DNA of 12,752 bases, from contig DDJC01000013.1 in assembly GCA_002339015.1 (NCBI GenBank), forward strand, positions 1 through 12,752. The letters are read 5' to 3'. The stretch comes from Burkholderiales bacterium UBA1834. Its GTDB lineage: Bacteria > Pseudomonadota > Gammaproteobacteria > Burkholderiales > Burkholderiaceae_C. The position numbers and the translations under genes were made by a program. Below the pieces are notes generated by a model. The model searched no databases, was not told where the DNA came from, and was given only the letters and a program-made list of their open reading frames with translations. Positions 1-7,277 of this stretch are shown in pieces. The stretch's first letter is position 1. Each line of letters begins with the position of its first letter.

Positions 1-1
1 A

Positions 2-421
2 AACTTCTATGCCACCAAAGTAACGCTCTTGTCCATCACTGCCCACGAGCAGCCCTACGAGTTTGCGGCCTCGCTCTCGCCCGACATCTTGGAGAACGCG
101 AACCCACCCTTGGTCAAGCGACGTCGGGAGCGCCAAGAGCCAGGATCAGCCATGAGCAATGACGAGTGGGAGAGCATTCGCATGATTCTGAAATGCGAAT
201 TAGAGGACTCGAGAAGCCGCTCTACCTTCAACATTCTTCTCGCCGAGGCCTTGGAGAACACCCCCCGCACTGCCGGCTATACCGAGAGCCTCACTACTCA
301 TCACGTGTCCTATAGGTACCAGACCTGGACGCGAAGCAAGCGCTTGGAGGCCGCTATGTCTGCCCTCTCCCACTTGCGTAGCAAGAAGCCTCAAGAGGAA
401 GCCGCCAAGGTGTCAGAATGA
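2..421 (+). CDS. C-terminal part of an unrecognised protein (cut by window start)
   Basis: This frame is open from the window edge (codons N-F-Y-A-T-K-V-T at 2-25) to the TGA ending at 421. An internal TTG at 29 is possible, but it has no ribosome binding site and the frame is already open before it, so the visible 139 codons are most likely the tail of a longer protein. The tail is hydrophilic and rich in charged residues, with a basic patch KRRRERQ about 40 residues in and a helical Arg/Lys/Glu-rich end. No membrane segment, signal peptide or catalytic motif is visible and I do not recognise the family. Codon use is less G/C-biased than in the genes after 920, consistent with acquired DNA. 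It converges on the 72-codon gene at 476-694. Confidence 0.6.
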   Translation, partial: NFYATKVTLLSITAHEQPYEFAASLSPDILENANPPLVKRRRERQEPGSAMSNDEWESIRMILKCELEDSRSRSTFNILLAEALENTPRTAGYTESLTTHHVSYRYQTWTRSKRLEAAMSALSHLRSKKPQEEAAKVSE

Positions 422-475
422 CATTGAAGACAGTGTCCAGCTTGTGCTAGGAGCCAGTGTCGGCATCAACTAGGG

Positions 476-694
476 TCAAGGCAATGGCTCAAGAATCAGA
501 TCGCCGCCAAGCGTAGATTTCAAGATGCGACGAGGCTTACCGGGCACTATGACAATCATCGGGCCGCCTGCCGCCTCTTGTTTGAGGTTTTTAAGGGTCC
601 CAGACGAGCCGATGCTTCGGCCCGCTAGAACATCTTGCAGTTGCGCCTCATCGTCAAAATGGACCGTTCTGGGGGTTGGGTCTTGCGTGCTCAC
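476..694 (-). CDS. Small unknown protein, 72 aa, GTG start
   Basis: The GTG at 694-692 is preceded by a perfect AGGAGG (704-699) with a 4-base gap, which is strong evidence that this is a translated gene. The product begins MSTQDPTPRTVHF and is soluble, with an acidic N-terminal half (FDDEAQLQDVLAG) and a C-terminal half that looks like short beta strands (PMIVIVPGKP, GDLILEPLP). It has no cysteine, no membrane segment and no motif I recognise. Its size would suit an antitoxin, regulator or small element-encoded accessory protein, but nothing in the sequence proves a role. It lies just inside the putative element end, is transcribed away from comEC, and converges with the partial gene ending at 421. 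Confidence 0.6.
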   Translation of the reverse strand: MSTQDPTPRTVHFDDEAQLQDVLAGRSIGSSGTLKNLKQEAAGGPMIVIVPGKPRRILKSTLGGDLILEPLP

Positions 695-698
695 AGCA

Positions 699-704
699 CC
701 TCCT
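699..704 (-). promoter_or_regulatory. Ribosome binding site for the 72-aa gene
   Basis: On the minus strand AGGAGG (extending to AGGAGGTG) lies 4 bases before the GTG at 694. This near-complete anti-16S match decides the GTG start and supports the small gene as real. Confidence 0.7.
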
Positions 705-719
705 GATCAAGTTTTTCGT

Positions 720-1760
720 TCAGCCCCGCACTTTGCACGATTTCCAACCGGCGAGGCTCTTGCACCAAAGCTTAGTTGCGCGTTTGCCAGGGTAGGACTC
801 AATTGCAAAAGTACGGAGACGAGCTTTTCTCGCTGGGGTAGAACCCATTGCAAAGTGGCCGCAGGAAAGAAGGGCTTTCAGAGGAAGGGCTGGAGTAGCA
901 CTTAATTTCAAAGACCCAGGCTCGATGGCTGACTGCTCGCCAATGGTCAGCCCTGCGATCAGGCCCGCCACCTGCGGGTCGCTCACATGGGCCTCGATCC
1001 GGTCACGCAAGGCCAGGCGCATGCGGTCGATCAGGCCCGGCGCGCCCAGGCTGGCCCGCCGCACCAGCAAGGGCGCCGGCACCTGCCGTGTCACCACCCG
1101 GCCCTGAGCGCGCAACCCGCGCTCGAACATCCAGCGCTCGGCGTCGAACCCGCCAGGGTTGAGCAGCCCATCGGGGGCCTGCAATTGCACTGTCCAGCGC
1201 CAGACCTGTCCAGGCACGATCTCGGGACTCATGTCCGGGTCATCACCCGGCTGAGAGGCCCCTTGTCTGCCGGGGCGCTGGCCATGGGTCCAGGACAGGC
1301 TCACCCGCTGCGGGCACCGGGCCTTGGCGTGCACGCCGGGCAACCGCCAGGTCTGTGTGGCCTGCCATGGCCCATGTCCTTGCCGTGACGGCAGTTCCAC
1401 CGTCAGCACCTCGACCTCGAACCGCTGCCCCCAGGCCTGCTTCTGCGGCAACGAATCGACACGCCCTGTGAGCACGACGCTGCGCTGTGCCAACGTGTCC
1501 GGCCACATCTGCGCCAGGCGCTCGGCCGCCCGCCATTGCGCTTGCCCCCAGCCCAGGCTGGCCATGCACAGACCCGCCAGCACGGCACTGCGCCATCCCT
1601 GTCGCCAGCGCGGTGCCATCCAGCCCCCGACACCAGCCAGCATCAGACAGGCCATGGGCAGCGCCACGGCCCAGCGGCCATCGCCCACGGCGCCTTGCTG
1701 CAACTGCACGGCCACGCCCAGCAGCCATGCGAGCAAGGCTGCTCCCCATTGGACCTGCAT
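720..1760 (-). pseudogene. comEC: comEC/rec2 fragment, truncated after codon 280 and fused to foreign sequence
   Basis: ComEC forms the inner-membrane channel that takes up single-stranded DNA during natural transformation; full-length members are usually about 750-850 residues. The first 280 codons here match the family's N-terminal region: hydrophobic segments near residues 5-20, 32-48 and 58-72, then the soluble DUF4131/OB-like region with its NPGGFD motif (residues 201-206), and the helix DPQVAGLIAGLTIGEQSAIE (261-280). The family normally continues into a TGVAHL.SISGLH-type segment; here the frame instead runs 66 unrelated codons to a stop at 720. The competence domain and the rest of the channel are missing. 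Start chosen at the ATG at 1760 because hydrophobic sequence follows at once; the ribosome binding site is weak. Very likely non-functional. Confidence 0.8.
786..915. repeat. Three degenerate 25-27 bp direct repeats at the element end
   Basis: Copies lie at 786-812, 832-856 and 889-915, all in the same orientation, with starts 46 and 57 bases apart. The shared core on the + strand resembles GTAGNACTCAATTGCAAA. The first and third copies agree at 18 of 27 positions without gaps; the middle copy needs two single-base gaps. Two weaker TTGCA-centred matches lie further in, at 733-737 and 760-764. The outermost copy ends about 3 bases before the point where comEC homology resumes. Spacing and degeneracy suit a row of transposase-binding sites and do not suit a CRISPR array. 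Confidence 0.6.
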
Positions 1761-1957
1761 GGCCCATCCCCGGTGTTTGTTGATGGCGCAGACCTTAGCA
1801 CCTCGCCAGTCCCCCCTAGCCCCTCTGATGGGGGACTGAACTCACGCCGGCTCGGCCGTGCAAGACCCCCTCCCAACGCAAGGCAAGACACCACTCGCCG
1901 CCTGCGGGCGCGTGCGGCCCTCAAACCCAGCCCTCCACTGAGCAGGTCCTCGCACCC

Positions 1958-1983
1958 GCACCATGGCCCCGCACCATGGCCCC
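1958..1983. repeat. 13-bp perfect tandem duplication
   Basis: GCACCATGGCCCC occurs twice back to back (1958-1970, 1971-1983), followed by a partial third GC-rich unit. Its role is unknown; it could be simple slippage. Confidence 0.6.
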
Positions 1984-2112
1984 GCGCCGCGTGGGTCACG
2001 GGCGGCTGGGTATGATCCACAGCCATCTCAGCGCACCGGCGTTCCAGCGTCGTGCCTGGCATGCACGGACCCAGCACAACAACGGCCCCAGGGGCCGCCC
2101 CCGCGTGGCGGG

Positions 2113-2118
2113 AGGAGG
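2113..2118 (+). promoter_or_regulatory. Ribosome binding site for the hybrid kinase
   Basis: AGGAGG within a GGAGGAGGAG run ends 7 bases before the ATG at 2126, fixing this start for the 1181-residue kinase. Confidence 0.75.
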
Positions 2119-2125
2119 AGCATAG

Positions 2126-5100
2126 ATGTTGTCAGATACGCCCAACCCGGCCAGCACCACGGCCGCTGCCCACGCCTCGACGGCCGACGCCGTCGACATT
2201 GCGCGCGGGCGGCGCAAGGGGCCGCCGCTGCCCCCAGGGCCCATGGCCACCTTCATCATCAAGGTGGTGGCGATTTTCCTGATCGCCTTCTTCTCCTACC
2301 AGTCGCTGCAGAGCCGTGACGAAGCGCGGGCAAGGGTCAGCAGCACCCTGGAGGTGATCGAGCAGCTGCAGTCACTGCTCTCGACCATGAAAGACGCGGA
2401 AACGAGCCAGCGGGGTTTTCTGCTCACCGGTCAGGAGCCCTACCTTGCGCCCTACGCCAATGCGAAAGCAGAGCAACCCGGGAAGCTCAAACGCCTGACC
2501 GACCTGCTCGCCGACAATCCCGTGCAGCAGCAGCGGCTGAGCACCTTGCAGCAGCTCATGAAACAGAAGTTCGAGGAGCTGGATCAGACCATCGCGCTGC
2601 GGCGGCAAGGGCAAACGGGCGAGGCCATGGCCATCGTCCTGTCAGACCGAGGCAGGCTGGTGATGGACAACATCCGGGAGTTGCTGACCAGCATGCAGGC
2701 CGAGGAACGCACCCTGGTCGCCTTGAGGGAAGACAGCTGGCGTACCGCGGCCGACGTCTCCGTGGCTGTAACCTTTGCCGGTTCGGGCCTGCTGCTGATG
2801 CTGGTGCTGGTATCAGCTTCGATGACCTCGCGCGACTACCGAGCCCGAGAAACGGAAGCCTGGATCAAGGCCGGCCAGATGGGCCTGAACATCCGCATCG
2901 AAGGAGAGCAGCGTCTGGACGTGCTGGGCGACCGGGTACTGAACTTCCTGTCGACCTACCTCGATGCCCAGGTGGGAGCCGTCTACATCGCCGAGGGCGA
3001 CAACTTCCGCCGTTTCGCCAGCCACGCGATGGTGCCGGAGCAACGTGACGAAGTGCTGCGCCCTGGCGATGGCCTGCTGGGCCAGGCCGCGGCACAAGAC
3101 CGCCCGGTGCACGTGCGCCACGTTCCCGAGGGCTACTTGCCAGTGAGCTCCAGCACCGGCCGCGCGCAACCCGCCGAGCTGCTGATCGCTCCGGCCAGCG
3201 TCGACGGCGTGGTCTACGCCGTGCTCGAGCTGGGCTTCTTCCACCCGGTCACGCCCGCCGACCGTGATCTGGTCGAGCGCATCTCCGAATCCCTGGCAGT
3301 GGCCGTGCGCGCTTCGCGCGACCGCACCCGCCTGGAGGACCTGCTCCAGGAGACCCAGCGCCAGTCCGAAGAGCTGCAGGCTCAGCAGGAAGAGCTGCGC
3401 GTCAACAACGAAGAGCTGGAAGAGCAGAGCCGCGTGCTCAAGGAATCCCAGGCGCAGCTGGAAGCCCAGCAGGCCGAGCTGGAGCAGACCAACGCGCAAC
3501 TCTCGCAGCAGACCACCCAGCTGGAAAACCAGCGCGACGAGCTGGAACAGTCTCAAGCTGCGCTCAATGACCGCGCCGCCGAGCTGGAGCGTGCCAACCA
3601 GTACAAGAGCGAGTTCCTGGCCAACATGAGCCACGAACTGCGCACACCGCTGAACTCCGCGCTGATCCTGGCCAAGCTGCTGGCCGACAACAAGGGCGGC
3701 AACCTGACGGCCGAACAGGTCAAGTTCGCGCAGACCATCTCGTCGGCCGGCAATGACCTGCTGACCCTGATCAACGACATCCTGGACCTGTCCAAGATCG
3801 AGGCCGGCCAGGTTGAGATCGTGACCGAGTCCGTTTCCGTTGCCCGCACGGTGGACAGCCTGGCCACCACGCTGCGCCCGATTGCCGAAGAAAAGGGCCT
3901 GGCCTTCGTCACCGAGGTGCAGCCGGGCACCCCCGAGCGCCTCGAAACCGATGCCCAGCGTCTGGGCCAGATCCTCAAGAACCTGCTGTCCAACGCGCTC
4001 AAGTTCACCGACCGCGGCCAGGTGTCGTTGACGGTGCGTGGCGACGCCAGCGGGCATGTGATCTTCGACGTGCAGGACACCGGCATCGGCATCGCCCCGC
4101 AGCAGCAGGAGATCATCTTCGAGGCCTTCCGCCAGGCCGACGGCAGCACGCACCGCAAGTACGGCGGCACCGGGCTGGGCCTGTCCATCTCGCGTGACCT
4201 GGCCCGCCTGCTGGGCGGCGACATCACCGTGCAGAGCACCCCGGGCCAGGGCAGCGTGTTCACCTTGACGCTGCCGGCCAAGGGCGGCACCACGCAGCCG
4301 CGCGTACAGGCTATGCCGTTTGCGCCCCGCACCTCAGAGGCGGCTTCAGAGCCCCTGACCGGGCGCATGGGATCGCCCGCCGTCATCCAGCACCCCGTGA
4401 CGACGGCCCCGATCCCGACGACCGCGCCAGCGCGGCCGACCGCCGGCCTGGTGGAGGACGACCGCGAGACCCTCCAATCTGACACCCGCCACATCCTGGT
4501 CATCGAGGACGACCTGCGCTTTGCAGCCATCCTGCGCGACCTGGTGCACGAGATGCACTTCCAGTGCGTGGTGACCAACAGCGCCGGTGAAGGCCTGCAC
4601 GCGGCCCAGACCCTGCGCCCCAGCGCCATCCTGCTGGACATCAACCTGCCCGACCACTCCGGCCTGGGCGTGCTCGATCAGCTCAAGCGCAACCCGCTCA
4701 CGCGCCACATCCCCGTGCACGTGTGCTCGGTGGCCGATTACGCGCAGGAAGCGCTGGAACTGGGGGCCGTGGGCTATGCCCTCAAACCCGTCAAGCGCGA
4801 GCAGATCATCGAGGCGCTCGAACGCCTGGAGGCCAAGTTCTCGCAGAGCCTCAAGCGCGTGCTGGTGGTCGAGGATGACCTGCGCCAGCTCGACAGCATC
4901 CAGCAGCTGCTGGGCTCGCAGGATGTGAGCATCACCGGCGTGGCCACTGCGGCCGAGGCCCTGGCCCGGCTGCAGACCACCACCTTCGACTGCATGGTGA
5001 TGGACCTGAGCTTGCCCGACCTGAGCGGCTACGAGCTGCTCGAGAAGATGGCAGACCAGGAATCGGTGTCCTTCCCGCCGGTGATCGTCTACACCGGTCG

Positions 5101-5671
5101 CAACCTCACGCGCGACGAGGAACAAGGCCTGCGCCGCTTCTCGCGCTCCATCATCATCAAGGACGTGCGCTCGCCGGAACGGTTGCTCGATGAAGTCACA
5201 CTCTTCCTGCACCAGGTGGAATCGAGCCTGCCGCCCGAACGCCAGCGCATGCTGCGCGAGGTGCGTGACCGCGAGGTGGCGCTGGACGGCCGCCGCGTGC
5301 TGGTGGTCGAGGACGACGTGCGCAACATCTTCGCATTGTCCAGCGTGCTCGAACCCAAGGGCATCACCGTGCAGATCGCGCGCAATGGCCGCGAGGCGCT
5401 TGATGCCCTGGACCGTGCCCGCGAACCCGGCAGCGCCCGCATCGACCTGGTGCTGATGGACATCATGATGCCGGAGATGGATGGCCTGACCGCCATGCGC
5501 GAGATCCGCAAGCGCAGCGAGTGGAAGAAGCTGCCCATCATCGCGCTCACGGCCAAGGCCATGAAGAACGACCAGGACGACTGCCTGGCCGCCGGTGCCA
5601 ACGACTACATCGCCAAGCCGCTCGACGTGGAAAAACTGCTGTCGCTGGTGCGCGTGTGGATGCCCAAGTAA
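2126..5671 (+). CDS. Hybrid sensor histidine kinase, CHASE3-GAF-HisKA-HATPase-REC-REC-REC
   Basis: Inner-membrane hybrid sensor kinase of 1181 residues. Transmembrane segment 1 is at about 42-57, a CHASE3-type periplasmic sensor at about 62-205, and transmembrane segment 2 at about 211-231. A GAF domain (about 260-395) is followed by a Gln/Glu-rich coiled coil (about 400-490). The HisKA H-box SHELRTP carries phospho-acceptor His503. The ATPase has an N-box at 615-628, DTGIGI at 651-656 and GGTGLGLSI at 680-688. A Pro/Thr-rich linker (720-785) leads to three receivers with acceptor aspartates Asp838, Asp960 and Asp1112. Switch lysines are Lys887 and Lys1164, each followed by Pro; in receiver 2 Lys1012 is followed by Asp. 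CHASE3 ligands are unknown in general. First gene of an operon with CheR- and CheB-like genes, suggesting shared signalling. Confidence 0.93.
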   Translation: MLSDTPNPASTTAAAHASTADAVDIARGRRKGPPLPPGPMATFIIKVVAIFLIAFFSYQSLQSRDEARARVSSTLEVIEQLQSLLSTMKDAETSQRGFLLTGQEPYLAPYANAKAEQPGKLKRLTDLLADNPVQQQRLSTLQQLMKQKFEELDQTIALRRQGQTGEAMAIVLSDRGRLVMDNIRELLTSMQAEERTLVALREDSWRTAADVSVAVTFAGSGLLLMLVLVSASMTSRDYRARETEAWIKAGQMGLNIRIEGEQRLDVLGDRVLNFLSTYLDAQVGAVYIAEGDNFRRFASHAMVPEQRDEVLRPGDGLLGQAAAQDRPVHVRHVPEGYLPVSSSTGRAQPAELLIAPASVDGVVYAVLELGFFHPVTPADRDLVERISESLAVAVRASRDRTRLEDLLQETQRQSEELQAQQEELRVNNEELEEQSRVLKESQAQLEAQQAELEQTNAQLSQQTTQLENQRDELEQSQAALNDRAAELERANQYKSEFLANMSHELRTPLNSALILAKLLADNKGGNLTAEQVKFAQTISSAGNDLLTLINDILDLSKIEAGQVEIVTESVSVARTVDSLATTLRPIAEEKGLAFVTEVQPGTPERLETDAQRLGQILKNLLSNALKFTDRGQVSLTVRGDASGHVIFDVQDTGIGIAPQQQEIIFEAFRQADGSTHRKYGGTGLGLSISRDLARLLGGDITVQSTPGQGSVFTLTLPAKGGTTQPRVQAMPFAPRTSEAASEPLTGRMGSPAVIQHPVTTAPIPTTAPARPTAGLVEDDRETLQSDTRHILVIEDDLRFAAILRDLVHEMHFQCVVTNSAGEGLHAAQTLRPSAILLDINLPDHSGLGVLDQLKRNPLTRHIPVHVCSVADYAQEALELGAVGYALKPVKREQIIEALERLEAKFSQSLKRVLVVEDDLRQLDSIQQLLGSQDVSITGVATAAEALARLQTTTFDCMVMDLSLPDLSGYELLEKMADQESVSFPPVIVYTGRNLTRDEEQGLRRFSRSIIIKDVRSPERLLDEVTLFLHQVESSLPPERQRMLREVRDREVALDGRRVLVVEDDVRNIFALSSVLEPKGITVQIARNGREALDALDRAREPGSARIDLVLMDIMMPEMDGLTAMREIRKRSEWKKLPIIALTAKAMKNDQDDCLAAGANDYIAKPLDVEKLLSLVRVWMPK

Positions 5672-5696
5672 GGCCAGCCATGAGGACGGCCCGACC

Positions 5697-6536
5697 ATGA
5701 GCACCCAGCCCCAATCCAGGGAGACCGACATCGAGTTCCAGCTGCTGCTCGATGCGATCTACCTCAAGTACCACTACGACTTCCGGGCCTACGCGGGCTC
5801 GTCGTTGCGGCGACGCCTGCGCACCGCCATGGAGCGCTTCGGTTGCGCCACCCTGTCGCAACTGCAGGACAAGGTGCTGCACGATCCCGCCACCTTCCCC
5901 GCGCTGCTGGACTACCTCACGGTGCAGGTCAGCGAGATGTTTCGCGATCCGAGCTACTTCAAGTCACTGCGAGAAACGGTGGTGCCGATGCTGCGCACCT
6001 ACCCATCGCTCAAGATCTGGGTGGCTGGCTGCAGCGCGGGCGAGGAGGTCTACTCCCTGGCCATCCTGCTGCACGAAGAAGGCCTGCTCGAGCGCAGCCT
6101 GATCTACGCCACCGACATCAACGCTCACGCCCTGCAGAAGGCCGAAGCCGGTGTCTATGACATCGACCGCATCGCCGGTTTCACCGAGAACCACCATCGA
6201 TCGGGCGGGCGCGGCTCGCTCTCCCAGTACTACACCGCCGCCTATGGCCGCGCCGTGTTCGACAAGGCGCTCAAGAAGCACATGGTCTTCTCCGACCACA
6301 GCCTGGCCACCGACAGCGTGTTCGCCGAGATGAACCTGGTGTCCTGCCGCAACGTGCTGATTTACTTCAACCGTGAACTGCAGGAGCGCGCCCTGGGGCT
6401 GTTCCATGATTCGCTGTGCCGCAAAGGCTTCCTGGGCCTGGGCTCCAAGGAAGCCCTGCGTTTTTCCACCTACGCCGACCACTTCGACGAGGTGGTGCGC
6501 GAGGACCGGATCTTCCAGAAGAAGGAAGCGCGATGA
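5697..6536 (+). CDS. cheR: CheR-type protein-glutamate O-methyltransferase
   Basis: 279 residues, the usual CheR length. CheR enzymes transfer a methyl group from S-adenosylmethionine to receptor glutamates. Visible motifs: an N-terminal helical region with SSLRRRLRTAM near residues 35-45, EMFRDPSYF near 80-88, the SAM-binding GCSAGEEVYSLAI near 110-122, ATDIN near 138-142, and the late motif SCRNVLIYF near 219-227. Start chosen at the ATG at 5697 because GAGG lies about 10 bases upstream and the product aligns at full length; an in-frame ATG at 5595 lies inside the kinase gene and would add 34 non-family residues. It begins 25 bases after the kinase stop and overlaps the next gene by ATGA. 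No chemoreceptor is nearby, so its substrate is unknown. Confidence 0.93.
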   Translation: MSTQPQSRETDIEFQLLLDAIYLKYHYDFRAYAGSSLRRRLRTAMERFGCATLSQLQDKVLHDPATFPALLDYLTVQVSEMFRDPSYFKSLRETVVPMLRTYPSLKIWVAGCSAGEEVYSLAILLHEEGLLERSLIYATDINAHALQKAEAGVYDIDRIAGFTENHHRSGGRGSLSQYYTAAYGRAVFDKALKKHMVFSDHSLATDSVFAEMNLVSCRNVLIYFNRELQERALGLFHDSLCRKGFLGLGSKEALRFSTYADHFDEVVREDRIFQKKEAR

Positions 6537-7141
6537 GCACGCCCCTGCCCGGCCACACCAGGATCGACCCGCGCCGCATCAGCGCGATCGTGATCGGCGC
6601 GTCGGCAGGCGGGGTTGATGCGCTGTCGACCCTGTTGCCCACGCTGCCGGCCCAGGCCACGATACCTGTGCTGATCGTGCTGCATCTGCCGCGCGAGAAG
6701 CCCAGCCTGCTGGCCGACATCTTCACGCCCAAGTGCGCCCTGCCCGTGCGCGAAGCCCAGGACAAGGAGCCTGTCGCGCCCGGTACCATCTATTTCTCGC
6801 CACCCGACTACCACCTGCTGGTCGACCGTGGCCCACGCCATGTGCCCCACCTGGCCCTGTCCGTGGACGAGCCGGTGAACTTCTCGCGCCCGGCCATCGA
6901 CGTGCTGTTCGAATCAGCCTCGGAGGTCTATGGCGAATGCCTGCTGGGCATCGTGCTGACCGGCGGCAACCACGATGGCGCCGCCGGGCTGGCCGCGGTG
7001 GCACAGGCCGGTGGCCAGACCATCGTGCAGGCCCCCCATGACGCCCAGCTCTCCTACATGCCGGAGGCCGCGCTGGCGCGCCTGACGCCCACCGCCGTCT
7101 TGACGCTGGCGCAGATCGCCGCGTTATTCAGATCGCTCTAG
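6533..7141 (+). CDS. cheB: CheB-type protein-glutamate methylesterase, stand-alone catalytic domain
   Basis: 202 residues, matching only the C-terminal catalytic half of classical CheB, which is about 350 residues with an N-terminal receiver. The family removes methyl groups from, or deamidates, receptor glutamine/glutamate sites. The catalytic triad is visible: Ser24 in GASAGG, His51 in VLHLPREKPSLL, and Asp148 in LTGGNHDGAAGL. The family MPEAA motif is present near the C-terminus. GGNHDGA replaces the more common GMGxDGA version but keeps the aspartate. Its ATG overlaps the cheR stop (ATGA), implying translational coupling. With no receiver of its own it cannot be phosphorylated in the classical way; the three receivers of the upstream kinase may control it (inference). 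Confidence 0.92.
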   Translation: MSTPLPGHTRIDPRRISAIVIGASAGGVDALSTLLPTLPAQATIPVLIVLHLPREKPSLLADIFTPKCALPVREAQDKEPVAPGTIYFSPPDYHLLVDRGPRHVPHLALSVDEPVNFSRPAIDVLFESASEVYGECLLGIVLTGGNHDGAAGLAAVAQAGGQTIVQAPHDAQLSYMPEAALARLTPTAVLTLAQIAALFRSL

Positions 7142-7277
7142 GGCGCAGCTTTCGGCTGGCACCCCCAAAATGAGGGTCATTCAACACCACTCATTCAAGG
7201 GAGAGGCAAGGGGTTTACCTATCTGATTCTGTGCGTCACCTCGGTTCAATCGACGTCACACGAATATGGGATCCACC
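7142..7277 (+). promoter_or_regulatory. Upstream region of the SGNH hydrolase with two short direct repeats
   Basis: TCATTCAA occurs at 7177-7184 and 7191-7198 (14-base period), and CGTCAC at 7234-7239 and 7254-7259 (20-base period). Both pairs sit between cheB and the hydrolase start, where an activator or repressor site could lie. No clear -35/-10 pair or strong terminator hairpin is visible. Assignment as regulatory is a guess from position. Confidence 0.25.

Larger units (their letters stand above)
1..918. mobile_element. Putative terminal segment of an integrated element inserted in comEC
   Basis: The comEC frame (minus strand) is family-like through codon 280 (position 921) and unrelated beyond it, so foreign DNA begins at about 918-921. 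Read inward from comEC, the foreign DNA starts with TGGGTCTTTG at 918, and TG is a common terminal dinucleotide of several transposon families. Within the first ~130 bases lie three degenerate direct repeats, as at the ends of elements whose transposase binds several sites (IS21-like, Tn7-like and Tn5053/Tn402-like). The stretch is visibly richer in A/T than the following 11 kb and its two genes are unrecognised. No transposase gene is visible and the other end lies outside the window, so family and extent are unknown. A rearrangement without transposition is the alternative. Confidence 0.5.
1761..2125. other. Divergent intergenic region between comEC fragment and kinase operon
   Basis: These 365 bases separate comEC (minus) from the kinase operon (plus), so they should hold promoters for both. 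I see no gene that looks real. A perfect 8-bp inverted repeat (AGTCCCCC 1808-1815, GGGGGACT 1830-1837, 14-base loop) lies near the comEC side and has no T-run. A 13-bp tandem repeat follows at 1958-1983. TATGAT at 2011-2016 could be a -10 box for the kinase operon, but no convincing -35 box sits 16-18 bases before it. Confidence 0.45.

Noticed and set aside
525..905. 126-codon + strand frame across the repeat region
   Set aside because: No ribosome binding site, crosses the small gene and all three direct repeats, and no protein-like pattern.
786..915. CRISPR array
   Set aside because: Repeats are too degenerate, only three in number, and spacings are uneven (46 and 57 bases between starts).
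3553..5731. Long open frames antisense to the kinase (363 and 461 codons)
   Set aside because: They mirror a strongly conserved multidomain protein in G/C-rich DNA, are rich in repetitive His/Gln/Leu or Arg/Ser, and have no family motifs.
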